NCBI RefSeq assembly: GCF_022437945.1
Contig: NZ_CP092535.1
Coordinates: forward strand, 744,001 to 808,000
From: Nocardioides sp. TF02-7
GTDB lineage: Bacteria; Actinomycetota; Actinomycetes; Propionibacteriales; Nocardioidaceae
DNA length: 64,000 nucleotides
Direction of reading: 5' to 3'
Shown here one piece after another: positions 9,930 through 19,816 of the stretch; within the stretch, counting starts at the first letter, position 1; each line of letters begins with the position of its first letter. The position numbers were made by a program, and so were the translations under genes. The notes beneath the pieces are model-generated. The model had not been told where the DNA came from. It made no database searches and was given only the letters and a program-made list of their open reading frames with translations.

Positions 9930-10659
9930 ATGGTCGAGACGATCGAGGTCGCCGCACCTGACGGCACCGCCGAGGCCTACCTCGCCGGGTCCGGCCCTGG
10001 CGTCCTGCTCCACATGGACGCGATCGGGCTGCGCCCGAGGATCGCCGCGATGGTCGAGGAGATCGCCTCCTGGGGCTACACCGTGCTCGCCCCCAACGTC
10101 TTCTACCGCGACGGGACCGCCACCGAGCTGGCGCCGACGGCCGACCTGCGGGTCGCCGAGAACCAGGCCGCGTTCCTCCGCGGCGCGATGGCCCGGGTCG
10201 CCCGGCTGACCCCCGACCGGGCCGAGCGCGACGCGGCGGCGTGGGTCGCGGCCCTCACCGAGCACGCGACGGAGGGGCCGATCGGGACGACCGGCTACTG
10301 CATGGGCGCCCGGTTGGCGCTGCGCACGGCCGGGTGGCACGCCGACCGGGTCGCGGCCGTCGCCGGCTTCCACGGCGGCCGGCTGGTCACGGAGGAACCG
10401 GACAGCCCGCACCTGGCGATCGCGACCTCCCGGGCGTCGTACGTGCTCCTGCACGCCGACCGCGACCGCAGCCTGACCCGCCGGCACGTCGCGGTCCTGG
10501 AGGCCGCGCTCGCCGAGGCCGGCCGCCCCCCACGTCAACGAGATCGTCCCGGGCGCCCCGCACGGCTACACGATGAGCGACACCTCGTCGTGGGACGAGG
10601 GCGCCGCGCAGCGGGCGTCCCGCGAGCTGCGCGCGCTGCTGGACCGCGAGCTGCGCTGA
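9930..10659 (+). CDS. Dienelactone hydrolase family protein
   Basis: This alpha/beta hydrolase of the dienelactone hydrolase type has about 242 residues. GYCMGARLALR supplies the nucleophile Cys in the family's G-x-C-x-G elbow. The acid lies near HADRDRSL and the catalytic His in PHGYTMSD. Family members open lactone rings in aromatic catabolism or act on other small esters; the substrate here is unknown. An extra C in the run at about 10524-10530 shifts the frame just before HVNEIVPGAPHGYTM; correcting it restores the full C-terminus. TACCGT lies 8 bases ahead of the ATG, suggesting a leaderless transcript. Confidence 0.83.
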
Positions 10660-10681
10660 CGGCGCACCCGCAGCGCACCGC

Positions 10682-11526
10682 TCAGCGCGCCTCCTCCAGG
10701 TAGCCCAGCATCCGGTCGAACAGGGCCGACGCCCGGGCCAGGTCGGGCGATGCGCGGGGCGGGTCGCCGACCGGCTCGACCAGGTCGGCGGGGCGCCAGC
10801 CCGGCGCGTACTCGTCCGCCAACGCGCCGGCGGCGCGGGCGGCGTCCCGGACGACGAGCGGTTCCACCGACCAGACCACCTCGAACCGTCGGTGGGCCTC
10901 GGCCCCGCCGCTCTGCCCCGGACGCTCCACGGCCAGGAGACAGGCGGGCAGGTCGCTCGCGTCGCAGACGATGAGCCACTCCCGGTTGAGCGCCGCCTCG
11001 TCCGGGAGGACCGCCTCGACCAGGGCCGACCCTGCCCGCTGCGCCGGCTGGTGCGCACCGAACGCGACGGCGACCCGCGCCGTGCGCGCGAGCTCGACCC
11101 ACCGCGCGTGCGCGGCCCGGAGGTGCTGCGGCTGCTGGAAGCCGCCGAAGAGCACCGGGCGCGCCGCCCGGGCGCAGCACTCGTCCTCGATCGCGTGGCT
11201 CAGGGCGACCATCGTCGGCTTCGACAACACCCGCGGCACCAGCTGCTGGTGGCGACGGCGCACCTCGGCGAAGACCGACCGCGTGGGGAACGGCTCCGGG
11301 CCCGCCGCCCGCACCGCGGCCCGGAGCGGCACCCCTCGCGGCGGCGGCGCACCACCTCGAGCACGGCGTCCACGTCGGCCTCGGAGTAGCGGCGGTGCCC
11401 ACCGCCCTGGCGGGCCGGCGCCGGAAACCCGTAGCGGTTCTCCCAGCTACGCAGCGTCGCAGTGGGTACCCCGGTACGGAGAGACAGCTCACCGATCGTC
11501 AGTGCGCTGCGGGACGGGGAGGCCAT
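10682..11526 (-). CDS. MerR-family regulator with DICT-type sensory domain
   Basis: About 281 residues. Residues 9-65 are a MerR winged helix-turn-helix (LTIGELSLRTGVPTATLRSWENRYGFPAP, HRRYSEADV). The remaining part (VLSKPTMVALSHAIEDECCA, FGGFQQPQHL, REWLIVCD) resembles the DICT sensory domain that accompanies MerR domains in actinobacteria. One missing G near 11334 breaks the frame between the two. The gene diverges from the carotenoid operon with 84 bases between the two starts, so it is the obvious candidate regulator, perhaps light- or stress-responsive. GAGGAG lies 8 bases ahead of the ATG. Confidence 0.8.
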
Positions 11527-11555
11527 GCGGACATCTCCTCACCTTGCCTAGACTC

Positions 11556-11578
11556 AACTTGTGCAGTGTGCATAGGTT
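11556..11578. promoter_or_regulatory. Candidate MerR operator in the divergent carotenoid promoter
   Basis: AACTTGTGCA, 3 bases, TGCATAGGTT forms an imperfect inverted repeat (8 of 10 pairs). It overlaps a -10-like TAGGTT for crtE. Its place between the MerR gene and crtE is typical for an autoregulated divergent operator. Confidence 0.45.
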
Positions 11579-11610
11579 AGTCCCACGTGCGGCACGAGGT
11601 GGGAGGACCC

Positions 11611-12651
11611 ATGACCGTAGGCACCGACGAAGCCCTTCGCCGGCTGCTCGACGACGGCCGGGCTTCCGCGCAGGCGGTCGGCGCCGACCAGGCGCGGCTC
11701 TGGGACGCCCTGTGCAGCGCCACCGAGGGCGGCAAGCGGTTCCGGCCCGTCCTGGTCACCACCACGCACGCCGCGCTCGGTGGCACCCGGGCCGAGGCGG
11801 CTGCGCTGGTGGGTGCGGCGGTGGAGCTGCTGCACACCGCGTTCGTGGTCCACGACGACGTCATCGACGGTGACGACGTCCGGCGGGGGGCGGCTCAACG
11901 TCAGCGGCACCTTCCGCGCCGAGGCCGCGGCCGCCGGCGCCACGACCGAGCAGGCCGGCGCGTTCGGCGCCGCTGCCGGGATCCTCGCCGGCGACCTCGC
12001 CCTGGCGGCAGCGGTCCGGGCGGTCGCCACCTGCGGCGCCCCGGTCGCCACGGTGCACCGGCTGCTGGACCTGCTCGACCTCGCCCTCCACACCAGCGCG
12101 GCCGGCGAGCTGGCCGACGTACGCCTGGCCCTCTCGAGCGCCGCGCCGTCCTTGCAGGCGAGCCTGGCCATGGAAGCCCAGAAGACCAGCGCCTACTCCT
12201 TCGTGCTCCCCCTGCAGGCGGGCGCCGTGCTCGCCGAGGCCGACGATTTCACGGTCGAGCGCCTCGGCGACGCCGGCCGGGCGCTCGGTGCCGCCTTCCA
12301 GCTCACTGACGACCTGCTCGGGGTCTTCGGCGACCCGGCGATCACCGGCAAGAGCGCGACCAGCGACCTGCGGGCCGGCAAGCAGACCCCGCTGCTGGTC
12401 CACGCCCGCTCGACCCCCGGAGTGGGAGCAGATCGCCCCCCGTCTCCGGGCGCGAGCTCGACGACGCGGAGCTCCAGGAGGTACGCCGACTGCTCACCGC
12501 GGCCGGCTCCCGAGACTTCGTGGAGCAGCTCGCCGACCGGCAGCTAGCCGCTGCGCGGGCCACTCTCGACGACCTCGGCATCGCTGTCCCCGTCCTTGCC
12601 GACCTCTCCCTCACCTCGATCCCGACCCAGAGCCCGGAGGTCGCAGCATGA
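11611..12651 (+). CDS. crtE: Polyprenyl (geranylgeranyl) diphosphate synthase
   Basis: This trans-prenyltransferase makes C20 geranylgeranyl diphosphate, the carotenoid precursor. About 345 residues. HDDVIDGDD is the first aspartate-rich motif (DDxxD) and FQLTDDLLGVFGDP the second; GGKRFRP binds pyrophosphate. Three extra bases (about 11886, 12418 and 12440) split it into fragments. Corrected, the stop TGA overlaps crtB (ATGA). The ATG at 11611 has GGGAGG upstream, but a GTG at 11587 lies 8 bases behind the -10-like TAGGTT and could start a leaderless form 8 residues longer. It is the first gene of the carotenoid operon. Confidence 0.9.
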
Positions 12652-13532
12652 CCCTCTTCGTCCGCAGCACTCCCCCGCGCAACCTCTACGACTGCGTGTC
12701 CGAGGGCAGCGCGGCCATCGTGATCCAGAAGTACTCGAGCTCGTTCGGCCTCGCCTCCCGCCTGCTGGGCGAGCCGGTGCGCACGCACGTGCGCAACATC
12801 TACGCCCTGGTGCGCGTCGCCGACGAGGTGGCCGACAACCCCGACCCCGCGTTCGGCGCGGAGCCGCGGGCCACCCTGCTCAGCTGGCTGCACGAGGACG
12901 TCCGGCACGCGCTGCGGACGGGCTACAGCGCCAACCTGGTGGTGCACGCCTTCGCCCGGACGGCCGCGGAGGTGGGCGTCGACGACCGCCTGGTCGCCCC
13001 GTTCTTCGCGTCCATGCGGATGGACCTCGACACCACCAGCCACACGCCCGAGTCGTTCGCGCGGTACGTCTACGGCTCGGCCGAGGTGGTCGGCCTGATG
13101 TGCCTGCGTGCCTTCCTCGCCGCGCCCGACGGCCCCGCCGACCGGGCAGCCGCCTACGAGGCGCTCGCCCCCGGCGCCCGCCGGCTCGGCGCGGCGTTCC
13201 AGAAGGTCAACTTCCTGCGCGACCTGGCCGACGACCACGACGTGCTGCGCCGCGACTACTTCCCCGGCCTGGTCGCCGACCGGTTCTGCGACGCCGACCG
13301 CGACCGGATCCTCGACGACGTCGACGAGGACCTCGCCGCGGCGGACGCCGTCATCCCCGACCTGCCTCCGAGCAGCCGCCGCGCCGTGCGCGCCGCTCAC
13401 GCGACCTTCGCCGAGCTCACCTGCCGGTTGCGGCGCACGTCGGCGGCCGAGATCCGCCGTACCCGGGTCCGGGTGCCGACGCCGGTCAAGCTGCGCCTGG
13501 CGGCCGGGGCCATCTACGGGGGCCGTTCGTGA
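12648..13532 (+). CDS. crtB: Phytoene synthase
   Basis: This enzyme condenses two geranylgeranyl diphosphates head-to-head into phytoene. The 294-residue frame is intact. DEVAD is the first aspartate-rich motif and NFLRDLADDHDVLRRDYFP contains the second, both binding magnesium-pyrophosphate. YGSAEVVGLM is the typical mid-protein signature. It overlaps crtE by ATGA and crtI by GTGA, so translation of all three is coupled. Confidence 0.95.
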   Translation: MTLFVRSTPPRNLYDCVSEGSAAIVIQKYSSSFGLASRLLGEPVRTHVRNIYALVRVADEVADNPDPAFGAEPRATLLSWLHEDVRHALRTGYSANLVVHAFARTAAEVGVDDRLVAPFFASMRMDLDTTSHTPESFARYVYGSAEVVGLMCLRAFLAAPDGPADRAAAYEALAPGARRLGAAFQKVNFLRDLADDHDVLRRDYFPGLVADRFCDADRDRILDDVDEDLAAADAVIPDLPPSSRRAVRAAHATFAELTCRLRRTSAAEIRRTRVRVPTPVKLRLAAGAIYGGRS

Positions 13533-15144
13533 CCCTCGACCTGCCTGCGGTGGTGCCCGGTCCCGACGCGGTGGCAGCGCCGGGCCCGCGCCGGGTCGTC
13601 GTGGTAGGCGGCGGCGTCTCGGGCCTGGCCACCGCGGCGCTGCTCGCCTCCCGTGGGGACAGCGTCGACCTCCTCGAGCGGAACGACGCGCTGGGAGGCC
13701 GGGTCGGGAGTGTCGAGCGCGACGGCTTCCGCTTCGACACCGGCGCCTCGTGGTACCTGATGCCGGAGGTCTTCGAGCGCTTCTTCTCGCTGCTCGGCAC
13801 CTCGGTGTCCGCCGAGCTCGACCTCACCGTCCTCGACCCCAGCTACCGCGTCTTCTTCGAGGGCGAGGCCGACCCGGTCGACCTGCGGCCCGACCGCGCC
13901 CACAACCGCGCCCTCTTCGAGGCCCTGGAGCCCGGCGCCGCGGCGCGCTTCGACGCCTCACCTGCGGTCGGCGGACGAGACCTACGACCTGGCGCTGCGC
14001 CGGTTCCTCTACACCAACTTCGACTCGCCCGCGGCCTTCCTCCACGCCGACGTCGTACGCCGTGCCCCCCGGATGGGCCGCCTGCTCACCCGCTCCCTGG
14101 AGCGGCACGTCGCCGCCTCGTTCTCCGACCGCCGGATCCGCCAGGTGCTCGGCTACCCGGCGGTCTTCCTCGGCTCCTCCCCGAGCCGCACGCCCAGCAT
14201 CTACCACCTGATGAGCCGGCTCGACCTCGGCGACCGGGTGCTCTACCCCCAGGGCGGCTTCACCCGGCTGGTCCAGGTGCTGGCCGACCTCGCCACCCGC
14301 CACGGCGTCCGTGTGCACACCGGCGCCGAGGCGACCGCGATCGCCACCCGTCCGCGGGCCGGCCGGCGACGCGCGAGCGTCACCGGCGTCGACTACACGG
14401 TCGCGGGCCGGCCGCGGAGCCTGCCGGCCGACGTCGTGGTCGGGGCCGCCGACCTGCACCACCTCGAGACCGCACTGCTCCCCCGCGAGCTGCAGACCCA
14501 CCCGGAGCGCTCCTGGCGGCGCCGCTCACCCGGACCCGGCGCGGTGCTGGCCATGCTCGGCGTGGAGGGGCGACTGCCCCAGCTCGCCCACCACACCCTC
14601 TTCTTCACCGCCGACTGGGCCCAGAACTTCGGCGACATCTTCGGGCCGGCGGCCAGGATCCCCGACCCCGCCTCGATCTACGTCTGCAAGCCGTCGGCGT
14701 CCGACGCGACCGTGGCACCGGACGGCTGCGAGAACCTCTTCGTCCTGGTGCCCGTGCCCGCCGACGTCACCATCGGGCGCGGCGGCGACGACGGAGCGGG
14801 GTCGCCCCTGGTCGAGCGGACGGCGGACGCGGCCATCGACCAGGTGGCGGCCTGGGCGGGCGTGCCCGACCTCCGCGCGCGCATCCGGGTCCGGCACACC
14901 GTCGGTCCCGAGGACTTCGCGCGCGAGCACCACTCCTGGCGCGGCGGCGCGCTCGGCCTCGAGCACAACCTGCGCCAGAGCGCGTTCTTCCGGCCCCGCA
15001 ACGTCTCCCGCAAGGTCGACGGGCTCCTCTACGCCGGCGCGAGCACGGTGCCCGGCGTCGGCCTGCCGATGTGCCTGATCAGCGCCGAGCTGGTCCTCTC
15101 CCCGCCTGGCCCGCCACCGGGCGACAGCGCAGGTGCGCCGATGA
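13529..15144 (+). CDS. crtI: Phytoene desaturase
   Basis: This FAD-dependent desaturase converts phytoene to lycopene. About 537 residues. RRVVVVGGGVSGLATAALLASRG (residues 23-45) is the dinucleotide-binding fold, followed by GGRVGSVERDGFRFDTGASWY. The C-terminal GLLYAGASTVPGVGLPMCLIS is the bacterial-type phytoene desaturase signature. Extra bases near 13962 and 15107 break the frame. Corrected, the protein ends LARHRATAQVRR and its stop overlaps the crtYc start (ATGA). The GTG start at 13529 overlaps the crtB stop. Confidence 0.92.
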
Positions 15145-15467
15145 GCCTCCCGCACTGGTCCTACGTCGCGATGCTCGCCTTCTGCCTGGCCGGCACGCTG
15201 CCTCTCGTCCCCGCGTTCCGGCTGCGCGTGCTCGACCAGCCGCGCCGGCTGCTGCTGACCATCGCGCTGGCCGGGACGCCGTTCCTGGTGTGGGACCTGT
15301 TCGCCACGCACGCCGGGCACTGGTGGTTCGACGCCGACCAGACGCTCCCGTGGCGGGTGGCCGGGCTGCCGTTGGAGGAGATCGGCTTCTTCGTCGTGAT
15401 CCCGCTGGTCGCCGTGCTGACCTTCGAGGGCGTCAGGACGGTCCGCGGGCGCCGGGAGACGCCATGA
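15141..15467 (+). CDS. crtYc: Lycopene cyclase subunit, CrtYc type
   Basis: This 108-residue integral membrane protein with three predicted helices is one half of the actinobacterial heterodimeric lycopene cyclase. Signature residues are FLVWDLFATHAGHWWFD and LPLEEIGFFVVIPL, the PxE(E) motif of the CrtYc/CrtYd family. It forms the active cyclase only with the next gene product. The frame is intact and its start and stop overlap the neighbours by 4 bases. Confidence 0.9.
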   Translation: MSLPHWSYVAMLAFCLAGTLPLVPAFRLRVLDQPRRLLLTIALAGTPFLVWDLFATHAGHWWFDADQTLPWRVAGLPLEEIGFFVVIPLVAVLTFEGVRTVRGRRETP

Positions 15468-15800
15468 CCTACACCGCCCTCGCCGTGACCGGCGTCGTGG
15501 TCGCGGTCGTCGTGGACCGCTGGGTGGCGCGGACCCGGCTCACCGGCACCGCGGACTGGTGGTCGGCGTACGCGATCATCGTCTTCTTCCAGCTGCTCAC
15601 CAACGGCTGGCTCACCGGCCGCGAGATCGTGCGCTACGACGGCGACCGGATCATCGGCAGCGGCGAGCCGACCCCTCGTCGGCGACGGCCGGCTCGTCTA
15701 CGCGCCGGTGGAGGACCTGGCGTTCGGCTTCGGGCTGGTGCTGCTCTCCTGCGTCGCGTGGACCTGGCTCGGCCGCCGGTCCGGCGAGGAGCGGGTGTGA
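15464..15800 (+). CDS. crtYd: Lycopene cyclase subunit, CrtYd type
   Basis: This second membrane subunit of the heterodimeric lycopene cyclase has about 111 residues and three helices. It reads WWSAYAIIVFFQLLTNGWLTGREIVRY and, after removing an extra C near 15674, LVYAPVEDLAFGFGLVLLSCVAW; PVEDLAF is the PxED-type catalytic motif. Together with CrtYc it should cyclise lycopene to beta- or epsilon-rings. The stop overlaps the P450 start (GTGA). Confidence 0.88.
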
Positions 15801-17189
15801 GCCTCACCGACCGGCTGCAGCGCCTGCAACCGACCGACATCGGCGTGCCCGGCCCCACCCCGCTCGACATGGCCCGCGCCTTCCGCTCGGTGCGGCGGGA
15901 CCCGCTGACGTTCCTCGGGCGGGTCGCGGAGGAGTACGGCGACCGGGTCGCCTTCCCGGTGCCGGGCACCCCGGCCCTGCTCCTCAACGACCCGGACGAC
16001 GTGCGGCACGTGCTACAGATCTCGGCGCGCGGCTGGAGCAAGCGGACGGTGCAGTACGCCGCGCTGGCCCGGGTGACCGGACCGGGCCTGCTCGCCGCCG
16101 CGGAGCCGAGCTGGATCGAGCACCGTCGCGCTGCCGCTCCGGCCTTCCACCACGAGCGCCTGGCCGCCGTCAGCGACCAGGTGCGCGCCGCGGCCGACGA
16201 CGTCCTCGCGACGCTGCCGAGCCGCGACGGTGCGGTCGTCGACGTCGCCGCGGCGATGCACCGGATCGGGCTCGACGCGGTCGGCCGGGCGCTGTTCTCC
16301 GCCGACCTCAGCGCCGACGCCCACGACCTGCTGCGGGCGACGAGCGAGGCGGCCGAGCTGGTGGTCCGGCTCGGCCGGGCGATCCTGCCGACGGCGGCGT
16401 GGACGCCGACCCGGACGAACCTGCGGCTGCGCCGGGCGCGGCGGCGCCTCGACGCGATCACCGCCGACCTGGTGGCGCGGCGCCGCGGCACCGGCGGTCC
16501 CGGCACACGGGGCACACCGCGGGGCGGCCACCACGGCGACGACCTGCTCGGGCTCCTCCTCGACACCGGGTTGACCGACCAGGAGATCCGCGACGAGCTG
16601 GTCACGATGGTGATCGCCGGGCACGAGACGGTGGCCGCGTCGCTGACCTGGACGCTGATGCTGCTGGCCGAGCACCCCGAGAGCCAGGACCGCGCCCGCG
16701 CCGAGCTGACGGCGCGGGCGTCGCCGGTCTCGCTGCTCGACCACCGCGACGGGCTCCCGTGGACCCGCGCCGTGATCGACGAGGCACTGCGGCTGTGCCC
16801 ACCGGCGTGGGTCGTCTCCCGGCGAGCCGACGCCGCGGACGTCATCGGCGACCTCGCGGTGCCCGCCGGCACCCTCGCCATCGTGAGCCCCTGGCTGCTG
16901 CACCGCCGGAGCACCGAGTGGCCCGACCCGGAGGAGTTCCGGCCGGAGCGGTTCCTCGACGACGGCGCGGGTCGCCGCGCCTACCTCCCGTTCGGCCAGG
17001 GACCCCGGCTGTGCATCGGCCGCGACTTCGCCCTCGGGGGAGATGGCGGTCGTCCTCGACCGCCTCCTGAGGAGCCACCGGGTCGAGCTGCCGCCGGGCT
17101 GGCGCCGGCCCCGTGCCCGGGCGGACGTGGCCGTGCACCCCGACGGCGGCATGCCGCTGCGTCTCGTCCCGCTGACGGGGCGCACGTGA
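15797..17189 (+). CDS. Cytochrome P450, probable carotenoid hydroxylase
   Basis: About 463 residues. The I-helix oxygen-binding motif AGHETVAAS is near residue 272, the K-helix ExxR in DEALRLCPPAW near 328 and the heme-Cys loop FGQGPRLCIGRDFAL near 400. An extra G at about 17037, just after the heme loop, shifts the frame; corrected, it reads ALGEMAVVLDRLLRSHRVELP. Position inside the crt operon with overlapping starts implies a carotenoid substrate, such as ring hydroxylation to provide the OH that is then glycosylated. CYP175A1 of Thermus is a precedent for a P450 beta-carotene hydroxylase. The exact reaction is inferred. Confidence 0.85.
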
Positions 17190-18351
17190 CCGGGGTGGTC
17201 GTCGACGCCGTGCTGGTGGTGCTGCTCGTGGCCTCCGCCGGTGCGGCGCACCTGCTGCTGCGCAACCTGCGCAGGGTGCCGGCGGGAGCGGCTGCTCCGG
17301 CCGAGCCGCCGGCCGTCTCGGTCGTCGTCCCGGCCCGCGACGAGGAGGATGCCCTCCCCGCCCTGCTCACCTCGCTGCGCCACCTCACCGTGCCGGTGGC
17401 CGAGGTGGTGGTCGTCGACGACGAGTCGCACGACGACACGGCCGCGGTCGCCCGGGCCGGCGGCGCCACGGTGCTCTCCCCGGCGCCCCGCCGCCCGGGT
17501 GGACGGGCAAGGCGTGGGCCTGCGACCGAGGCGTGCGGGCCAGCTCCGGCGAGGTCCTCGTCTTCCTCGACGCCGACACCACCTTCACCAGGCCGGACGC
17601 CCTGGCCGGGCTCCTCCAGCTGCACGACCGGCACGGCGGGCTGGTCTCCGTGCAACCCTTCCACCGGGTCGAGCGCCCGCACGAGCAGCTCTCCGCGTAC
17701 TTCAACGTGGTGTCCCTGATGGCGAGCGCGGCCTTCACCGGCCGCCGGGAGCCGCCGGCGATGGCCTTCGGCCCCTGCCTGGTGACCAGCCGGGAGGACT
17801 ACCGCCGCGCCGGCGGCCATGCCGCCGTACGCAGCGAGATCCTCGACGACGTCTCGCTCGCCGGCGCCTACCGCCGGGCCGGCCTGGACGTGCGCTGCGT
17901 GGCCGGGGGCGACGCGGTGGCGATGCGCAGCTATCCCGCCGGCCTGCGCCAGCTGGTCGCGGGCTGGACGAAGAACATCGCCTCCGGCGCCGCAGCCGCC
18001 TCCCCGGCCGCGACCGCCGGCGCCGTCGCCTGGGTCTGCGCCCAGCACGCCGTCGCGGTCGGCGCGCTCCTCGCGCTCGTGGAGGCGGCGACCGGCTGGG
18101 GCGCGCTGGCCGCCGGACGGCCGCTGCTGTGGGCCGTGGCCTGGGTGGCGGTGGCCGTGCAGCTGCGCCTGCTCCTGCGCCGGGTCGGCTCGTTCCGCTG
18201 GTGGACCTGGGCGATCTTCCCGGTCCCCCTCCTCGCCTTCGACCTCGTCTTCGCCCGCTCGGCGCTGCTGACCGCCGTACGCCGCTCCGTACGCTGGCGA
18301 GGACGCGAGGTGGACCTGCACCGACGCGGTCCTGGGCAGGAGGTGACCTGA
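17186..18351 (+). CDS. Family 2 glycosyltransferase, CrtQ-like (carotenoid glycosylation)
   Basis: About 388 residues. An N-terminal membrane helix is followed by a GT-A domain: PAVSVVVPARDEEDALP, VVVVDDESHDDT and FLDADTTF (the DxD metal site). GWTGKAWACDRG recalls the CrtQ/HpnB branch. Several helices at the C-terminus (AVAWVCAQHAVAVGALLALV and later) anchor it in the membrane. One missing C near 17487 breaks the frame. A CrtO-like acyltransferase gene follows, so the likely role is transfer of a sugar to hydroxylated or carboxylated carotenoid. Start and stop overlap both neighbours. Confidence 0.78.
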
Positions 18352-18852
18352 TGCTGCGGCTGCTGATGCCCGAGGCCGTCACCGTCGCCGTCGACATCGT
18401 CGCGTGGGGGGTGCTTCCACGCCGGCACGGGGTACGCCGCCCACCGCTTGAGTGACGAGCGGCTCAGCCGGGACGGGTGGCTCCTGCGGATCCGGCCGTT
18501 CGAGGCGCGGGGACGTTGGTACCGGCGGTGGCTGCGGATCCACAGGTGGAAGGACCGGCTCCCCGAGGCGGGTGCCCTCTTCGCGGGCGGCATGAGCAAG
18601 CGGCAGCTGCCGGCGCTCGACGTCGCCGGTCTCGAGCTCTTCGTCCGCGAGACCCGGCGCGCGGAGCTGGCGCACTGGTGGGCGCTGTGGTGCGGCCCGG
18701 TCTTCGTGATCTGGAACCCGCCGCTGGCCGCGGCGTTGCTGATCGGGTACGGCGTGGTGGTCAACCTGCCGTTCATCCTCATCCAGCGCTACAACCGCGC
18801 GCGGACCCAGGGCCTGATCGAGCGGATGACCCAGCGGACCGGCGGCGCATGA
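18351..18852 (+). CDS. Glycosyl-carotenoid acyltransferase, staphylococcal CrtO-like
   Basis: This 166-residue membrane protein, recovered after removing one extra G near 18408, shares recognisable blocks with staphylococcal CrtO, the enzyme that esterifies the sugar of staphyloxanthin: RPFEARGRWYRRW, HRWKDRLPEAG, ETRRAELAHW and IQRYNRARTQGL. Two or three hydrophobic stretches flank them. Following directly behind a CrtQ-like glycosyltransferase, it probably adds a fatty acyl group to a carotenoid glycoside. It is unrelated to the carotenoid ketolase that is also called CrtO. The assignment comes from remembered family motifs and not from an alignment. Confidence 0.72.
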
Positions 18853-19710
18853 GCAGCGAGGCGGCGGCCCGCGCCGGGGACCGGGTCGGGGAAGCCGGGA
18901 CCGGCGCGCTCGCCGTCGGCGACCGGCGAGGAGGACGCGGGGGAGTCCCGGCACGGCCCGATCGCGCAGCTGCTCATCGCCTGGTCACCGCTGAGCGCGA
19001 TCCTCGTCGGCTACTGGGTGGCGCAGTGGGTCACCGCGCCGCTCGGCCTCGGTGACGGCGCGGCCACCAACCGGGTCGGGGCGGGCCTCGACATGGTCGG
19101 CCCGGCCCGCGCCGACGAGTGGCTCTTCGGGGCCGTGCCGACGGTGTGGCTGCAGGAGCGGCTCGTCGACGGCTCCACCCACTGGTACGACGCGGCGGCG
19201 GCGCTCGTCTACGTCACCCACTTCGTCTCGATCCCGCTGGTGACGGCGGCGGTCTGGTTCCTCCTGCGCGACCGCTTCCGCGCCTGGCTCGCGGCGGTCC
19301 TGACGATGACCCTGCTGGGGATCGCCGGCTACGTGCTCTATCCGGCCGCCCCGCCGTGGCTGGTCTCCGAACGCGGAGAGATCGGTGCCGTCGAGCGGAT
19401 CTCCCACCTCGGCTGGGAGCACCTGCGCCTCGACGGCGTCGCCGAGCTCGTCCTGTGGGGGCAGCAGGGCAGCAACCCCGTCGCCGCCATGCCGTCCCTG
19501 CACGCGGGCGCCGCCCTGCTCGTCGCGCTGTTCCTGTGGCCCTGCGTGGGTCGCCTCGCCCGCACCGCGCTGTCGGCGTACGTCGTCGCGATGGCCTGGA
19601 CCCTCGTCTACACCGGCGAGCACTACGTCGTCGACGTCCTGGCGGGCTGGCTCGTCGCCGCGCTCGGAGCCGTCGCGGCGGGCCTCGTCCTGCGCCGCGG
19701 GCGGACGTGA
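18849..19710 (+). CDS. PAP2-family membrane phosphatase or transferase, IPC-synthase-like
   Basis: About 286 residues with five or six membrane helices. The C-terminal motifs AAMPSLHAGAALL and YTGEHYVVDVLAGW are the PSxH and SRxxxxxHxxxD equivalents of the AUR1/PAP2_3 branch, whose members move or hydrolyse lipid phosphates. Typical substrates would be phosphatidate or polyprenyl phosphate. As last gene of the carotenoid operon it may recycle a lipid-phosphate or alter the membrane that holds the pigment. The frame shifts once near 18890-18940, where a base is extra. The start overlaps the previous stop. Confidence 0.78.
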
Positions 19711-19716
19711 CGGGCA

Positions 19717-19762
19717 AAACCTCCACTTGTCAGGCAGTGCTTTGCCCGACATGTTGAGGTTT
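19717..19762. terminator. Imperfect 20-bp hairpin after the carotenoid operon
   Basis: The arms 19717-19736 and 19743-19762 pair in 17 of 20 positions with a 6-base loop. It overlaps the right-hand hairpin that follows, so only one of the two can form at a time. It lies between the convergent PAP2 and ychF genes. Confidence 0.55.
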
Positions 19763-19786
19763 CCCCGGTCGGCCGGGGAAACCTCA
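19755..19786. terminator. Bidirectional terminator, 14-bp hairpin
   Basis: TGAGGTTTCCCCGG and its perfect complement are separated by TCGG. On the minus strand the hairpin follows nothing and faces ychF; on the plus strand it ends the carotenoid operon. It shares 8 bases with the preceding hairpin. Confidence 0.7.
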
Positions 19787-19816
19787 CGCGGCCCAGGCCC
19801 GCGCCGACCCTCCGCG

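Noticed and set aside
15141..15800. C50 carotenoid pathway
   Set aside because: CrtYc/CrtYd are also used for C50 cyclisation, but no lycopene elongase (crtEb/lbtA) gene is present.
12596..17719. A 1707-codon open frame across the carotenoid operon
   Set aside because: It matches the P450 and the first part of the glycosyltransferase only in its last third; the rest is Arg/Pro/Gly-rich shadow coding opposite known crt frames.
18351..18852. Carotenoid ketolase CrtO
   Set aside because: The name is shared, but this small membrane protein has no FAD-binding fold and resembles the staphylococcal acyltransferase.
11611..19710. Decayed (pseudogene) carotenoid cluster
   Set aside because: All catalytic motifs survive and each gene is repaired by single-base changes in G/C runs, the same error type as in essential genes.
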